DNA of 55,119 nucleotides from an uncultured Candidatus Saccharibacteria bacterium (GTDB lineage Bacteria > Patescibacteriota > Saccharimonadia > Saccharimonadales > Saccharimonadaceae): assembly GCA_946548715.1 (NCBI GenBank), contig CAMNPZ010000004.1, positions 1 through 55,119 of the forward strand, read 5' to 3'. Of the stretch, positions 42,621 to 51,081 are shown piece after piece. The notes beneath the pieces were generated by a model. That model was not told the origin of the DNA, made no database searches, and saw only the letters and a program-made list of their open reading frames with translations. Every line of letters starts with the position of its first letter. Within the stretch, counting starts at the first letter, position 1. Position numbers and translations under genes: made by a program.

Positions 42621-43063
42621 TAATACAACAATTCAACAGCTATGACGAAACAACCGCTACCCGTATCAGGGAATTATTAATCCAGCTCTCCCGCAGTGGC
42701 CGCGACCGCGGGGAAATACCACGCGAATGGTTCGAAGATCTCATCTCTTCCCCTTACCACGACATGTTACTCGCCCTCGACGACAATGACCGCATCATCG
42801 GTATCGCCACCCTCTCTATCATCATGGGGCCCATCGTCCGCCGTGTCGCCTATCTCGAAGACTTCGTCACCGACCAAGATGTCCGCGGCCAAGGCGTCGG
42901 CTCTGCCCTCTGGGACGCTATGCTCGACTGGGCCCGCTCCAAGCACTGCACCGAGCTCTGCTTCACCTCCGGCCAAGGCCGCGAAGCCGCCCAACAATTC
43001 TACTTAAACAAGGGCGCCGAAATCTACGACACCAACTATTTCCGCCTGCCAATCATCCAATAA
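42617..43063 (+). CDS. GNAT family N-acetyltransferase, 148 aa
   Basis: The acetyl-CoA-binding core reads DQDVRGQGVGSALWDAMLDWA (about residues 91-111), followed by CTELCFTSGQGREAAQQFYLNKGAEI. A segment just before (VRRVAYLEDFVT) and the overall size recall GNA1-type and GNAT acetyltransferases. An AAAGGAG ribosome site and a four-base overlap tie it to glmM. Because of this coupling, a glucosamine phosphate or a similar amino sugar is a candidate substrate; this is inference, and bacteria usually use bifunctional GlmU for this step. Confidence 0.8.
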   Translation: MIIQQFNSYDETTATRIRELLIQLSRSGRDRGEIPREWFEDLISSPYHDMLLALDDNDRIIGIATLSIIMGPIVRRVAYLEDFVTDQDVRGQGVGSALWDAMLDWARSKHCTELCFTSGQGREAAQQFYLNKGAEIYDTNYFRLPIIQ

Positions 43064-43094
43064 TCCATCTCGCCCATATCGTATTCAGTATTAT

Positions 43095-43117
43095 AAAAAG
43101 GCGTCATCAGGCGCCTT
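43095..43117 (-). terminator. Terminator of the ASCH gene
   Basis: AAGGCG (43098-43103) with CGCCTT (43112-43117); on the minus strand TTTTTAT follows. Confidence 0.7.
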
Positions 43118-43130
43118 AGCTAAATCACGG

Positions 43131-43466
43131 TTATTCTTTTCTAACCATTCTAATCAAATAAACCCCCTCGTGTCCATCCGAGTCATACGAATCTCTTAAC
43201 ACATCTAATGCCCAATCAAATGGCATTCCCGGCATAACCTCATTCACACCTTCTACGACAAGCAATTCCTCAAAGTTCGCATAACGCTTTTTCTCCGTTA
43301 TTCTCAACCAGCTTTCCGTTCCATCCTTGCAGAGTACCCCTTCATCACCCACCTCTATACTGTCCGTCAAATCCGAAGTCAGGCAAATCATCATAGTCTC
43401 TTTTCCACATTCTCGATAATAACCAAAGCCTCTTACTCTTTTATATTCCCCATCACGTTTCGACAT
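43131..43466 (-). CDS. ASCH-domain protein, 111 aa
   Basis: The segment RITEKKRYANFEELLVVEG followed by VMPGMPFDWALDVLRDSY and GVYLIRMVRKE has the beta-helix-beta order of ASCH (PUA-like) domains, which bind RNA or modified nucleotides. One ASCH member, YqfB of E. coli, is an amidohydrolase of N4-acetylcytidine; nothing shows that activity here. The start at 43466 is an ATG with a GAAGGGAAG ribosome site about ten bases upstream; a TTG seven codons earlier is less likely. It is a single-gene unit with its own terminator. Confidence 0.65.
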   Translation of the reverse strand: MSKRDGEYKRVRGFGYYRECGKETMMICLTSDLTDSIEVGDEGVLCKDGTESWLRITEKKRYANFEELLVVEGVNEVMPGMPFDWALDVLRDSYDSDGHEGVYLIRMVRKE

Positions 43467-43560
43467 TGCATGAACACTTCCCTTCAAAAAGTACTAAACC
43501 CATAGTTCCATCTTTTATTATGTCTCATTTTTTACTATAATACAAGCATAATCCCATCAT

Positions 43561-45189
43561 CTAGATAAGCGTTAGAATCAGAAGTAGTAAATAGACATGC
43601 AACGCATTAGGAAGCCCCGAGAAGAACATCAAGCTTATTCCATACGCAACCAGCAAACCCAAAACCATCATTCGCATAGGTTTCTCCCAAACCACCCGCA
43701 AAACAAGTATAATCATCAATACAAACAGGGAAACACCAACTAGTCCAGTCTCCAGCAGTAGTGACGCGTACTCATTCTGTACAATCTCCCTCGGCGCCGG
43801 CGACAATCCATTATCATATAGCGCCTGACCAGCACCGCCCAGTCCTACTCCTAACAGAACATTCTTCGGATTCTGCGACCATACCGATACCGCCGCACCA
43901 GACAGCCTCACCCTTGTATCTGTCGACTCCGCCACGTATCCATCAAAAATCGCCTCCTCCTTCTCAGAGTTTTCCTCAAAGTTTTCCACAGGTTTTTCCA
44001 CAACCTCAAATCTGTCCTCGACCAATTCCCCCTCTGTATTTTCCTTTTTCTCCACCTCGCGAACCTCATCATCACCCTTCAAGTCAATCACCCCAAGCGA
44101 CAAATGATTCACCACCTTCGCCACCCCATCGAAATACGTATCATCCGTCGGCCCCACCTCCGCCATCAATCCCTGCAAATTCAGCGCCATCACAAATGCC
44201 AGCACCACCACTCCCCACGTTAGTCCCATCCGCTTCCATAGCCCACCACGCTCCCGTTTCTTCGTACTGAACACCATAAACCCCGACATAAACAACATCC
44301 CTACCGTAAACGCATAAATCGCCCCCCTCGAAAACGTCAGAAACAGCGTCGCGGTTATAATGAAGAAACAGAATAGCAAAAAATTAGAGCATAAAAAGAG
44401 CAAGCCGGTTGTGGTTTCTACAACGGCAACGGACGAGGAGCTGGTACTGCAATACCAGGCCGAGTCCGACTTCGCCGTTGTAGAAACTACACCGCGCGAG
44501 CGTGAACGCTCTGATTTTTTGCTATTCTGTTTCTTAAGACACAACCACGCCGCTGCAATCGCTGGCGCGAGGAGCAAATTCCCCATAAACTGCGGCTCTA
44601 TCGCAAACCCATTCGGATGCGGAAATCCAAACATCCGATACGTACACCCATCACACATTAGGGAATAGTCCTGTCCCACCCCCGCAAGATCCAGTACACA
44701 CTGCACCACACACCATCCACATACAAATAGCGTCGCTCCGAAGAACCACTTCCACCACACCTTCCAGAATCGAGCATTCAATTCATCCTTCAACACCCAC
44801 ATCGCATATCCAGCCAATATCACCAGCCACATCATCCCCGCCGTCAATACACCTCTGACCATATTCAATGACCATACCACAGACAATGTCAGCCACACAG
44901 GGAATAATAACCACATCCACCATCGCTTCTGCCGTAGCCCCACGAACAACTTTTTCCGTCGCACCATCTCCGCCACTGCTACCGCATCAAATACCACCAA
45001 CCAAATCTCCGCCACCGACAACTCAAAATACATCGTTTCACTCTCACCCAACTTGAGCACCGGATGATACGATAAAAACAAACACAACGGCAGCACATAC
45101 AAGAGAAACTTAAATAGGCAAAACAATCCGTTGTAAAAATGACTATCGCGTGAGCGCTCCCGTCCTAATTTACTATTTAAGCTTCTCAT
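43561..45189 (-). CDS. O-antigen ligase/polymerase-like membrane protein with in-frame palindrome, about 542 aa
   Basis: About ten to twelve transmembrane helices surround a large exported loop (about residues 345-430) rich in Glu and Asp, the usual layout of WaaL/Wzy (O-antigen ligase) proteins that link or polymerise sugar chains outside the membrane. Palindrome D is inserted in frame near residues 220-275, adding a basic and Ser/Thr-rich stretch (KKSERSRSRGVVSTT) before a transmembrane helix. The N-terminus holds a related NSKLGRERSRDS. The ATG at 45189 has a GAGGAAG ribosome site and overlaps the GT4 gene. It is the last gene of the polysaccharide operon. Confidence 0.8.
   Translation of the reverse strand: MRSLNSKLGRERSRDSHFYNGLFCLFKFLLYVLPLCLFLSYHPVLKLGESETMYFELSVAEIWLVVFDAVAVAEMVRRKKLFVGLRQKRWWMWLLFPVWLTLSVVWSLNMVRGVLTAGMMWLVILAGYAMWVLKDELNARFWKVWWKWFFGATLFVCGWCVVQCVLDLAGVGQDYSLMCDGCTYRMFGFPHPNGFAIEPQFMGNLLLAPAIAAAWLCLKKQNSKKSERSRSRGVVSTTAKSDSAWYCSTSSSSVAVVETTTGLLFLCSNFLLFCFFIITATLFLTFSRGAIYAFTVGMLFMSGFMVFSTKKRERGGLWKRMGLTWGVVVLAFVMALNLQGLMAEVGPTDDTYFDGVAKVVNHLSLGVIDLKGDDEVREVEKKENTEGELVEDRFEVVEKPVENFEENSEKEEAIFDGYVAESTDTRVRLSGAAVSVWSQNPKNVLLGVGLGGAGQALYDNGLSPAPREIVQNEYASLLLETGLVGVSLFVLMIILVLRVVWEKPMRMMVLGLLVAYGISLMFFSGLPNALHVYLLLLILTLI
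44363..44535. repeat. Long palindrome D, 173 bp, inside the O-antigen ligase-like gene
   Basis: Outer 28-nt arms (44363-44390 and 44508-44535) match 27 of 28. A second pair of arms lies inside (about 44411-44434 and 44464-44490, sharing TTTCTACAACGGC), and the tip CTGGTA/TACCAG is near 44441-44458. The reading frame of the gene stays open through it. Confidence 0.92.
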
Positions 45190-46411
45190 CAACAAACTTC
45201 CTCAGTTCCTTATCGAATCTCCCCGCGCCAAACTTCTCGGCCGATTTCACCACCTTCTCAGTATCAAACTTCAATTTTTCAAACTTTTCCATCGCCTCCG
45301 ACAGCGATTTCACCGTCTGTTTATCAAAAAGCACTCCATTCACTCCATCCTCAACATAATCGCGCGCCCCGCCTTCACCGTAAGCAATCACCGGACACCC
45401 AGCCGCCAAAGCTTCCACCGGCGCAATCCCAAACGGCTCCAAACTAGGGAAGAGATAACCCTTCGCCCCAGCTAGCAGTTCCGCTAATTCCCTCTTCCCT
45501 TGTAGCGGCAGAAACTCTACCCATTTCGACCCATTTGACATTTTCATCAAATTATTGTGTTCCGGCCCCTCCCCCACCACTAATAGTTTCCTGCCCAGCT
45601 TCATACACGCCTTCACCGCCAAATCAATCCTCTTCCAATTCACCTGCCGCGAAGTAATGATAAAGTACTCCGGATGAGATACCGCCAAAACAGAGCCTCT
45701 CGTCGCCTCCTCGTTCGCGCCCGTCGTTACGGGGCTCGCTTCGGAGTTCGCTCCCGTTGTCGCGAATGCTCCTCGAGACTCTGTTTTGACAGTATTCATC
45801 CGGAATTCATCAACCTCCACTGGCGGATGAATCACCACAGCTTCTCGATCATAGTATTTAGCCATAAGCTCCTTCGCATACTCACTAATCGTCACATAAT
45901 AATCCGGTGCCTGCGCCGCTTTATAATCCCCTCGCCTCAGCGGCCTCACCATCAACTTAAAGAAAAACCTCACCACCGGATTCAACACCCCAAACCCCGG
46001 ATTCTCCACGTATTGATCGTACATCTGCCAATAATACTGTGTCGGCACATGGCAATACGACACGTGAATCCCCTTTGGATTCTTTGAGTGTTTCCCTTCT
46101 TCGTGAAGTCTCCGCCCCGACTTTACACCCTTCGCCTCCGCCCCCGTCACCGAAATTATCAAATCATACTCCGACAAATCCAAATGTGCAAACCACCTCT
46201 GTCTCAGCGGCGCAAGTAGCCTTCGCATACAAGTCGGAAATATTTGCAGCCAGCCCGTCCTCACATCCGCATCGTCAAACCAATCAATTCCCTTTCTCGA
46301 ATATTTCGACGTATATATCGGCGCCTTCGGATACAACCGATGCACCTCCAGTAGCACCTTCTCCGCTCCCCCCACATTCGTCAACCAATCGCAAACAATT
46401 GCGACTTTCAT
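45173..46411 (-). CDS. Glycosyltransferase family 4 with in-frame palindrome, 412 aa
   Basis: A retaining GT-B sugar transferase. The N-domain starts MKVAIVCDWLTNVGGAEKV (acceptor side), and the C-domain has FIITSRQVNWKRIDLAVKA, LLVVGEGPEHNNLMKM, VEFLPLQGKRELAELLAG and the EPFGIAPVEALAAGCPVIAY donor motif (about 325-345). Palindrome E is inserted in frame between the two domains (about residues 203-248), adding two near-repeats ATTGANSEAS and VTTGANEEAT. It overlaps the sugar transferase upstream by four bases (ATGA) and the ligase downstream by 17. Confidence 0.88.
   Translation of the reverse strand: MKVAIVCDWLTNVGGAEKVLLEVHRLYPKAPIYTSKYSRKGIDWFDDADVRTGWLQIFPTCMRRLLAPLRQRWFAHLDLSEYDLIISVTGAEAKGVKSGRRLHEEGKHSKNPKGIHVSYCHVPTQYYWQMYDQYVENPGFGVLNPVVRFFFKLMVRPLRRGDYKAAQAPDYYVTISEYAKELMAKYYDREAVVIHPPVEVDEFRMNTVKTESRGAFATTGANSEASPVTTGANEEATRGSVLAVSHPEYFIITSRQVNWKRIDLAVKACMKLGRKLLVVGEGPEHNNLMKMSNGSKWVEFLPLQGKRELAELLAGAKGYLFPSLEPFGIAPVEALAAGCPVIAYGEGGARDYVEDGVNGVLFDKQTVKSLSEAMEKFEKLKFDTEKVVKSAEKFGAGRFDKELRKFVDEKLK
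45669..45804. repeat. Long palindrome E, 136 bp, inside the GT4 gene
   Basis: Arms 45669-45695 and 45779-45804 match apart from a one-base gap and two mismatches (shared CAAAACAGAG and TCCGGATGA). The core holds 25 nt (45715-45739) also found, with one mismatch and on the opposite strand, in palindrome C. It adds about 45 codons without breaking the frame. Confidence 0.92.
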
Positions 46412-47832
46412 TTTGCTCCTTCGCCCCGTAGCACCACCACGATCGTCTTAAAGAATATCGACAAATCCAGCATCAACGACCAATTTCGTACGTAATATGT
46501 ATCCAGCGCCCGTCTCTCCTCGAACGGAATATCCCGCCGTCCCGACACCTGCGCAAACCCAGTCAACCCCGACCTCACCGTCAAAATCAAAGACCTATCA
46601 CCATAATCACGTAACTCCCCCGGCAGTAGCGCCCGCGGTCCAATCAGCGAAATATCCCCCTTCAGTATATTGAACAACTGCGGCAGCTCATCCAAAGAAG
46701 TCTTCCGCAAAAACCCTCCCACCTTCGTAATCCGCGGATCATTTTTCATGTAATCCCCCGCCTTGCGATATTTTTTAATCAGCTGCGGCTTCCCCATCTT
46801 GATAAATGCCTCCTCCGCCGTCATTCCAGAGTATTCCGGCTTCATCGTCCGAAACTTATAACACTTAAATCTCCGATTATACTGCGTCAGCCGCTCATCT
46901 GTATAAAACGCCGAGTGCCGCACATCCGACAACTTCAACACAATCCACACAATCAACATCGGAATCGCCGCCACTGCTATCGCCACTAGCGCAAACACTA
47001 TATCAAACGCCCGCTTAATCGCCGCATTCATTCCCGCAAGCGGCGTCGTCATCACTAGCACCGCCGGCGTATTTCCAATCAGCTCCATCTCCCCGAAATG
47101 CGATGACAGCGCCGTTTCGGAAGGCACAAAATAATACAACATATGCCGATTCACCGCCTGTTTATATACATACTCCGTCGACTTTTCATCCGTCTGAAAA
47201 ATCACATCCACTTTTGTTTTTCTCAAAGCATCCTTCAGTGACGAATACTGATGCGCCTTCAAATCTTTCGGCACATACTTCCGCCCCGCCACGACACCAG
47301 CCAATCGATAACCCGACTCCGGCGTCGATGCAATGTAGTCCGCCAAATATTCCGTATTCTTCGCATTTCCCACAATCAACGCCCGTCGCACCGCATAATC
47401 ATTTCGGAAAATCATCCGAATCACGAACCTTACCGCAATCCGTTCAAGTAGCAAAAACACAAACGACAACACCATCGCCGTAATCGCCATCACCCGCACC
47501 GGGAAGATCTCTTCCCCTGTAAAGAAATCATACACAATCAACGCCGCCACTGACAAAATCGCTGCCATCACTAGTCTTCCCCGCTCTGGCAATCGCGATT
47601 TATTAATCACAATCGCCTTCCGATATAGCCCCAGCGAAGCAATAATAATCAACATCATCGGCACCACCCACACTACCGTCTGCACAAAATCCGCCAACTG
47701 CGATTGAAACATATACGGCCTCGGGTCCACATGTACCCGTATTGCATATGCCGCTGCAAAAGACAACATCAAAGCCACCGCATCACCGATAATCAAGCAT
47801 AATCGTAAAACAAAATCCGACTTTTTCCGCAT
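46408..47832 (-). CDS. Polyprenyl-phosphate sugar-1-phosphate transferase (WbaP/WcaJ-like), 474 aa
   Basis: Starts surface polysaccharide repeat units by moving a sugar phosphate onto undecaprenyl phosphate. Four N-terminal transmembrane helices (about 10-130) and a CoA-binding-like Rossmann segment (ALIVGNAKNTEYLADYI, about 140-156) are followed by a re-entrant helix and the catalytic domain: KCYKFRTMKPEYSGM (about 312), TSLDELPQLFNILKGDISLIGPRALLP (about 385-410). The start at 47832 (MRKKS) is set by TGATATAAT (minus strand, 47839-47844) six bases upstream; a nearer ATG lies inside that spacing. It is the first gene of the polysaccharide operon. Confidence 0.92.
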   Translation of the reverse strand: MRKKSDFVLRLCLIIGDAVALMLSFAAAYAIRVHVDPRPYMFQSQLADFVQTVVWVVPMMLIIIASLGLYRKAIVINKSRLPERGRLVMAAILSVAALIVYDFFTGEEIFPVRVMAITAMVLSFVFLLLERIAVRFVIRMIFRNDYAVRRALIVGNAKNTEYLADYIASTPESGYRLAGVVAGRKYVPKDLKAHQYSSLKDALRKTKVDVIFQTDEKSTEYVYKQAVNRHMLYYFVPSETALSSHFGEMELIGNTPAVLVMTTPLAGMNAAIKRAFDIVFALVAIAVAAIPMLIVWIVLKLSDVRHSAFYTDERLTQYNRRFKCYKFRTMKPEYSGMTAEEAFIKMGKPQLIKKYRKAGDYMKNDPRITKVGGFLRKTSLDELPQLFNILKGDISLIGPRALLPGELRDYGDRSLILTVRSGLTGFAQVSGRRDIPFEERRALDTYYVRNWSLMLDLSIFFKTIVVVLRGEGAK

Positions 47833-47893
47833 AACCATATTATATCATTATAGATACAACCCCGCAACTAAAACCAAGACTACACCACCAGCA

Positions 47894-49720
47894 CTACTCT
47901 ACCGTCACGCTTTTCGCCAAATTCCTCGGCTGATCCACATTCAGTCCTTTCGCCACCGTCACATAGTACGCAAATAACTGCGACACCAAGTTCATCAACA
48001 GCGGCGCAAAAATCTCAATCTCGCCACCGAGCCGAATCACGCTTTCCACCGGCAAATCAAACCCATCAGCATTCGTCACCACTACCACGTGCCCACCTCG
48101 TGCCAACACTTCCTGGATGTTCGAAACCGCCTTGTCATATAACACCCCAGCCGGCAACAACACCATTTCAAAGAATCTATCATCCACTAACGCCAGTGGC
48201 CCATGCTTCAACTCACCAAAAGCATACGCATTTGCATCCACATACGACACTTCCTTTAACTTCAAAGCCCCCTCCATCGCCGTTGGATACGCCGTATCGC
48301 GCCCTAGATAAATCGCATGCTCATACTTGGCATACTTCTTTGCAATCTTCTGCACCTCCTTCGGCACCACATCTAGCACCATTCGAATCGCCTCCGGCAA
48401 CGCGGCAATTTCTTTTACATACGGCCCCAATACAGCACTTTTCACACCCTTTGCCTGCGCTATCGTTAGCCCGAACATCACCATCGCAATCACCTGCGAC
48501 GTAAACGCTTTCGTCGACGCCACCGATATCTCCGGCCCCACATGTACATAAGTTCCCCCGTCCACTTCCCGCGCAATTGTCGAACCAATCGCATTCACTA
48601 TCCCCACCGTTCGCACCCCCTGCTTCTTAATCTCGCGTAGGCACGCCAGCGTGTCAGCCGTTTCACCCGATTGCGACACAATCAAAGCCACCGAATCTTC
48701 CGGAATGTACGCCGACCGATACCGATATTCCGACGCAATCACCACTTCCACCGTCACCTCTGGTGTAAACCGCTCAATATAATACGACGCCAAGAGTCCC
48801 GCATGATACGCCGTTCCACATCCCACTATCACGAGATGCCGAATTTTACGTAACTCCGCTTCCGACAGCCCCGGCCCACCTAAATGCACGGTTCCCTCCT
48901 CCGCGTTTACACGTCCACGTAAAGTCTCTTTTAACGATTCCGGCTGCTCCATGATTTCCTTCAGCAAGAAATGATCGTAGCCGCCCTTCTGTATCGCCGC
49001 CAAATTCGTCTCAATCTCCTCCACTTTAGCCGACACCGGTTCCGCATTCAAAGTCTTAATCTCAACACTATTTTTCCCTATCACCGCTACTTCACCGTCA
49101 TTCAGATAAATCGCCCGCTTCGTATGCCCCAGCAGTGCCGACGCGTCCGATGCCACCAAAGTCTCATCGTGCCCCACACCAATCACCAAAGGCGACCCAC
49201 TTCTCGCCACCACCATTTCTTCCGGCGCCAACTCCGACACTACCGCAATCCCGTATGTCCCTTTCACTAATTTCAACGCCTGCACCACCGCATTTGCCAA
49301 AGGGTACTTCCCATCTTGATAAAACGAGTTAATCAGCGCCGCCAACACTTCCGAATCCGTCTCCGATTTGAACTCAAAATCCGTCAGTTCCGCCTTCAAC
49401 TCCTTATAATTCTCGATAATCCCATTATGCACCACATAAATCGGTCCCGCCTGATGTGGATGCGCATTTGTTTCCGATGGCTCACCATGTGTCGCCCACC
49501 GCGTATGCCCAATTCCGATATGGTCCTCACGCTTCGCTTTTGCCAGTTTCTCTTCCAAATTCGCAATTTTCCCCTTCGCCCTAAGCAGCGTCGCCTTGCC
49601 CGAATCGTCCAAAGTCACAATTCCCGCCGAATCATACCCCCGATATTCCAAACGCTTGAGCCCCGATATCAAAAAATTCTGCGCATTTTTATCGCCAATA
49701 TAGCCTACAATCCCACACAT
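47894..49720 (-). CDS. glmS: Glutamine-fructose-6-phosphate aminotransferase GlmS, 608 aa
   Basis: Makes glucosamine-6-phosphate from fructose-6-phosphate and glutamine, the entry to amino sugars. The N-terminal glutaminase begins MCGIVGYIGDKNAQ (Cys2 nucleophile), with YRGYDSAGI and HTRWATHGEPSETNAHPH; two SIS domains follow (SQSGETADTLACLREIKKQG; ISVASTKAFTSQVIAM) and the C-terminus ends NLAKSVTVE, the family signature. It has a GGAGG leader and a TGATATAAT promoter about 30 bases upstream; I saw no glmS ribozyme in that short leader. Confidence 0.98.
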   Translation of the reverse strand: MCGIVGYIGDKNAQNFLISGLKRLEYRGYDSAGIVTLDDSGKATLLRAKGKIANLEEKLAKAKREDHIGIGHTRWATHGEPSETNAHPHQAGPIYVVHNGIIENYKELKAELTDFEFKSETDSEVLAALINSFYQDGKYPLANAVVQALKLVKGTYGIAVVSELAPEEMVVARSGSPLVIGVGHDETLVASDASALLGHTKRAIYLNDGEVAVIGKNSVEIKTLNAEPVSAKVEEIETNLAAIQKGGYDHFLLKEIMEQPESLKETLRGRVNAEEGTVHLGGPGLSEAELRKIRHLVIVGCGTAYHAGLLASYYIERFTPEVTVEVVIASEYRYRSAYIPEDSVALIVSQSGETADTLACLREIKKQGVRTVGIVNAIGSTIAREVDGGTYVHVGPEISVASTKAFTSQVIAMVMFGLTIAQAKGVKSAVLGPYVKEIAALPEAIRMVLDVVPKEVQKIAKKYAKYEHAIYLGRDTAYPTAMEGALKLKEVSYVDANAYAFGELKHGPLALVDDRFFEMVLLPAGVLYDKAVSNIQEVLARGGHVVVVTNADGFDLPVESVIRLGGEIEIFAPLLMNLVSQLFAYYVTVAKGLNVDQPRNLAKSVTVE

Positions 49721-49821
49721 ATTTCCTCCATGTTAGATACCAACATTATATCATAAACATCCCTTTCATGGCACCATTGCCCAGTTTTAATTAAGCGAAG
49801 CGTCATGGTATAATACTAAAC

Positions 49822-50751
49822 ATGGTAATACCAATTATTCTAAGTCTTCTTGCAGCCATTTTCTACGCAGCGACTAATCATATAGACAAATACCTCATTT
49901 CTAAAGTCGTTAAAAAAGCCGACTATCGTGCTCTAATCTTAGTCTCCTCGATTATTGCTGGTGGCATCATGACACTAATCTACCTGTTTATTTGCAATTT
50001 TCAATTAGCCTTTGACATTCCGAGCATCCTATTATTACTATTTAATTCGGTACTTTATACAGTTGCAAACATTTTCTGGTTTAAAGCATTAAACAGAGAT
50101 AACACCACCATAATCGTCATTATGCTACAGCTCATTCCCGTCTTCACGCTCTTACTATCGCCACTCATATTACAAAATCAACATATTAGCGTACTGCAGC
50201 TCATTGGTGGCCTATTAATTACACTCGCCGCCATCATTCTTCCCTACGAACCAACACACAAGAAATTCAATCCCAAAAAACTCCTCACGCTCGCAATTAT
50301 GACTTTTGTATCTTTAGCTTACGCGGCTTGGTCCATCATTGAGCGATATGTCAATCAAGACCACGATTTTAATCAAACCATCTTATGGTCCAATATTACA
50401 TTGCTCCTTGTTGGTCTATTTATTTTTGTATTTATAAAATCGTATCGCAAATCTTTTTCGAAGCTTTTCCAAACCAACAAAACAAAAGTCATCAGCCTAA
50501 ATCTAATCAACGAAATACTCAACTCATTCGGCGATGTCTTCTCGACCCTTGCCGGGACGCTCGCATCTGTAGCCCTTGTCTCCTTCATTACACAAGGCAT
50601 ACAGCCATTCATAGTCATGTTAATGGGATTATTCATCACAAAACTATTCCCTAAAATTGAAAAAGAAAAAACCACCAAAACTGATATCATCAAAAGAACC
50701 ACCACTATCACGATGTGTCTCATCGGACTAGCGCTTATTGAATTCGGTTAA
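49822..50751 (+). CDS. EamA/DMT-family transporter, 309 aa
   Basis: Ten transmembrane helices arranged as two five-helix halves (about 1-140 and 150-305), the drug/metabolite transporter pattern, with an EamA-like segment ALNRDNTTIIVIMLQLIPVFT (about 90-110) and a partial repeat near residues 225-270. The substrate is unknown. TGGTATAAT (49809-49814) lies seven bases before the ATG. The gene is more AT-rich than most neighbours. The stop is followed by the tRNA-Lys module on the other strand. Confidence 0.78.
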   Translation: MVIPIILSLLAAIFYAATNHIDKYLISKVVKKADYRALILVSSIIAGGIMTLIYLFICNFQLAFDIPSILLLLFNSVLYTVANIFWFKALNRDNTTIIVIMLQLIPVFTLLLSPLILQNQHISVLQLIGGLLITLAAIILPYEPTHKKFNPKKLLTLAIMTFVSLAYAAWSIIERYVNQDHDFNQTILWSNITLLLVGLFIFVFIKSYRKSFSKLFQTNKTKVISLNLINEILNSFGDVFSTLAGTLASVALVSFITQGIQPFIVMLMGLFITKLFPKIEKEKTTKTDIIKRTTTITMCLIGLALIEFG

Positions 50752-50790
50752 AATCAAAAATGCCGCATCAGTGGCTTCCAATTCGAATTT

Positions 50791-50857
50791 TGGTGATCCG
50801 GGTGGGACTCGATTGGTAACAACGAGTCCAGCTTTTTGAGTTTTTGTGCAACAAAAA
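50791..50857 (-). repeat. tRNA-Lys 3'-end copy with T-arm-like hairpin
   Basis: Bases 50791-50812 repeat 50858-50879 exactly (22 nt). On the minus strand the tRNA is followed by a 45-base linker ending in GGACTCG-(11 nt)-CGAGTCC, a perfect 7-bp stem whose 3' half is the start of the copy, followed by the acceptor 3' strand and CCA. The linker shares CTCAAAAAGC and GGACTCGTT with the tRNA-Ser module (one mismatch over 20 nt). Confidence 0.88.
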
Positions 50858-50934
50858 TGGTGATCCGGGTGGGACTCGAACCCACGACACCAAGCTTAAG
50901 AGGCTCGTGCTCTAACCAGCTGAGCTACCGGACC
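50858..50934 (-). tRNA. tRNA-Lys (CUU)
   Basis: The acceptor GGTCCGG pairs with CCGGATC (one G-U), the anticodon loop CTCTTAA gives CUU, and CCA is encoded. TGATATAAT on the minus strand (50948-50953) lies 13 bases upstream. Its neighbourhood 50935-51081 holds nothing else that I can support. Confidence 0.95.
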
Positions 50935-51081
50935 AACCGTGTATATCATTATATCACGAAACCCAACTTTTGAAAAGCCCCTACATCACCAAACTCAAAT
51001 CACCAAGTTCAAATCGCCAAACCCATACCACCAATTCTGAAGCACTGCCCACTCCCAAGTCACCATCCCCACGCCAAACGG

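Noticed and set aside
44360-44668. Plus-strand 102-aa frame in the polysaccharide region
   Set aside because: It exists only because palindrome D is symmetric; it is antisense to the ligase-like gene and has no promoter or ribosome site.
49721-49750. glmS ribozyme
   Set aside because: The leader is only about 30 nt, far too short for the ribozyme.
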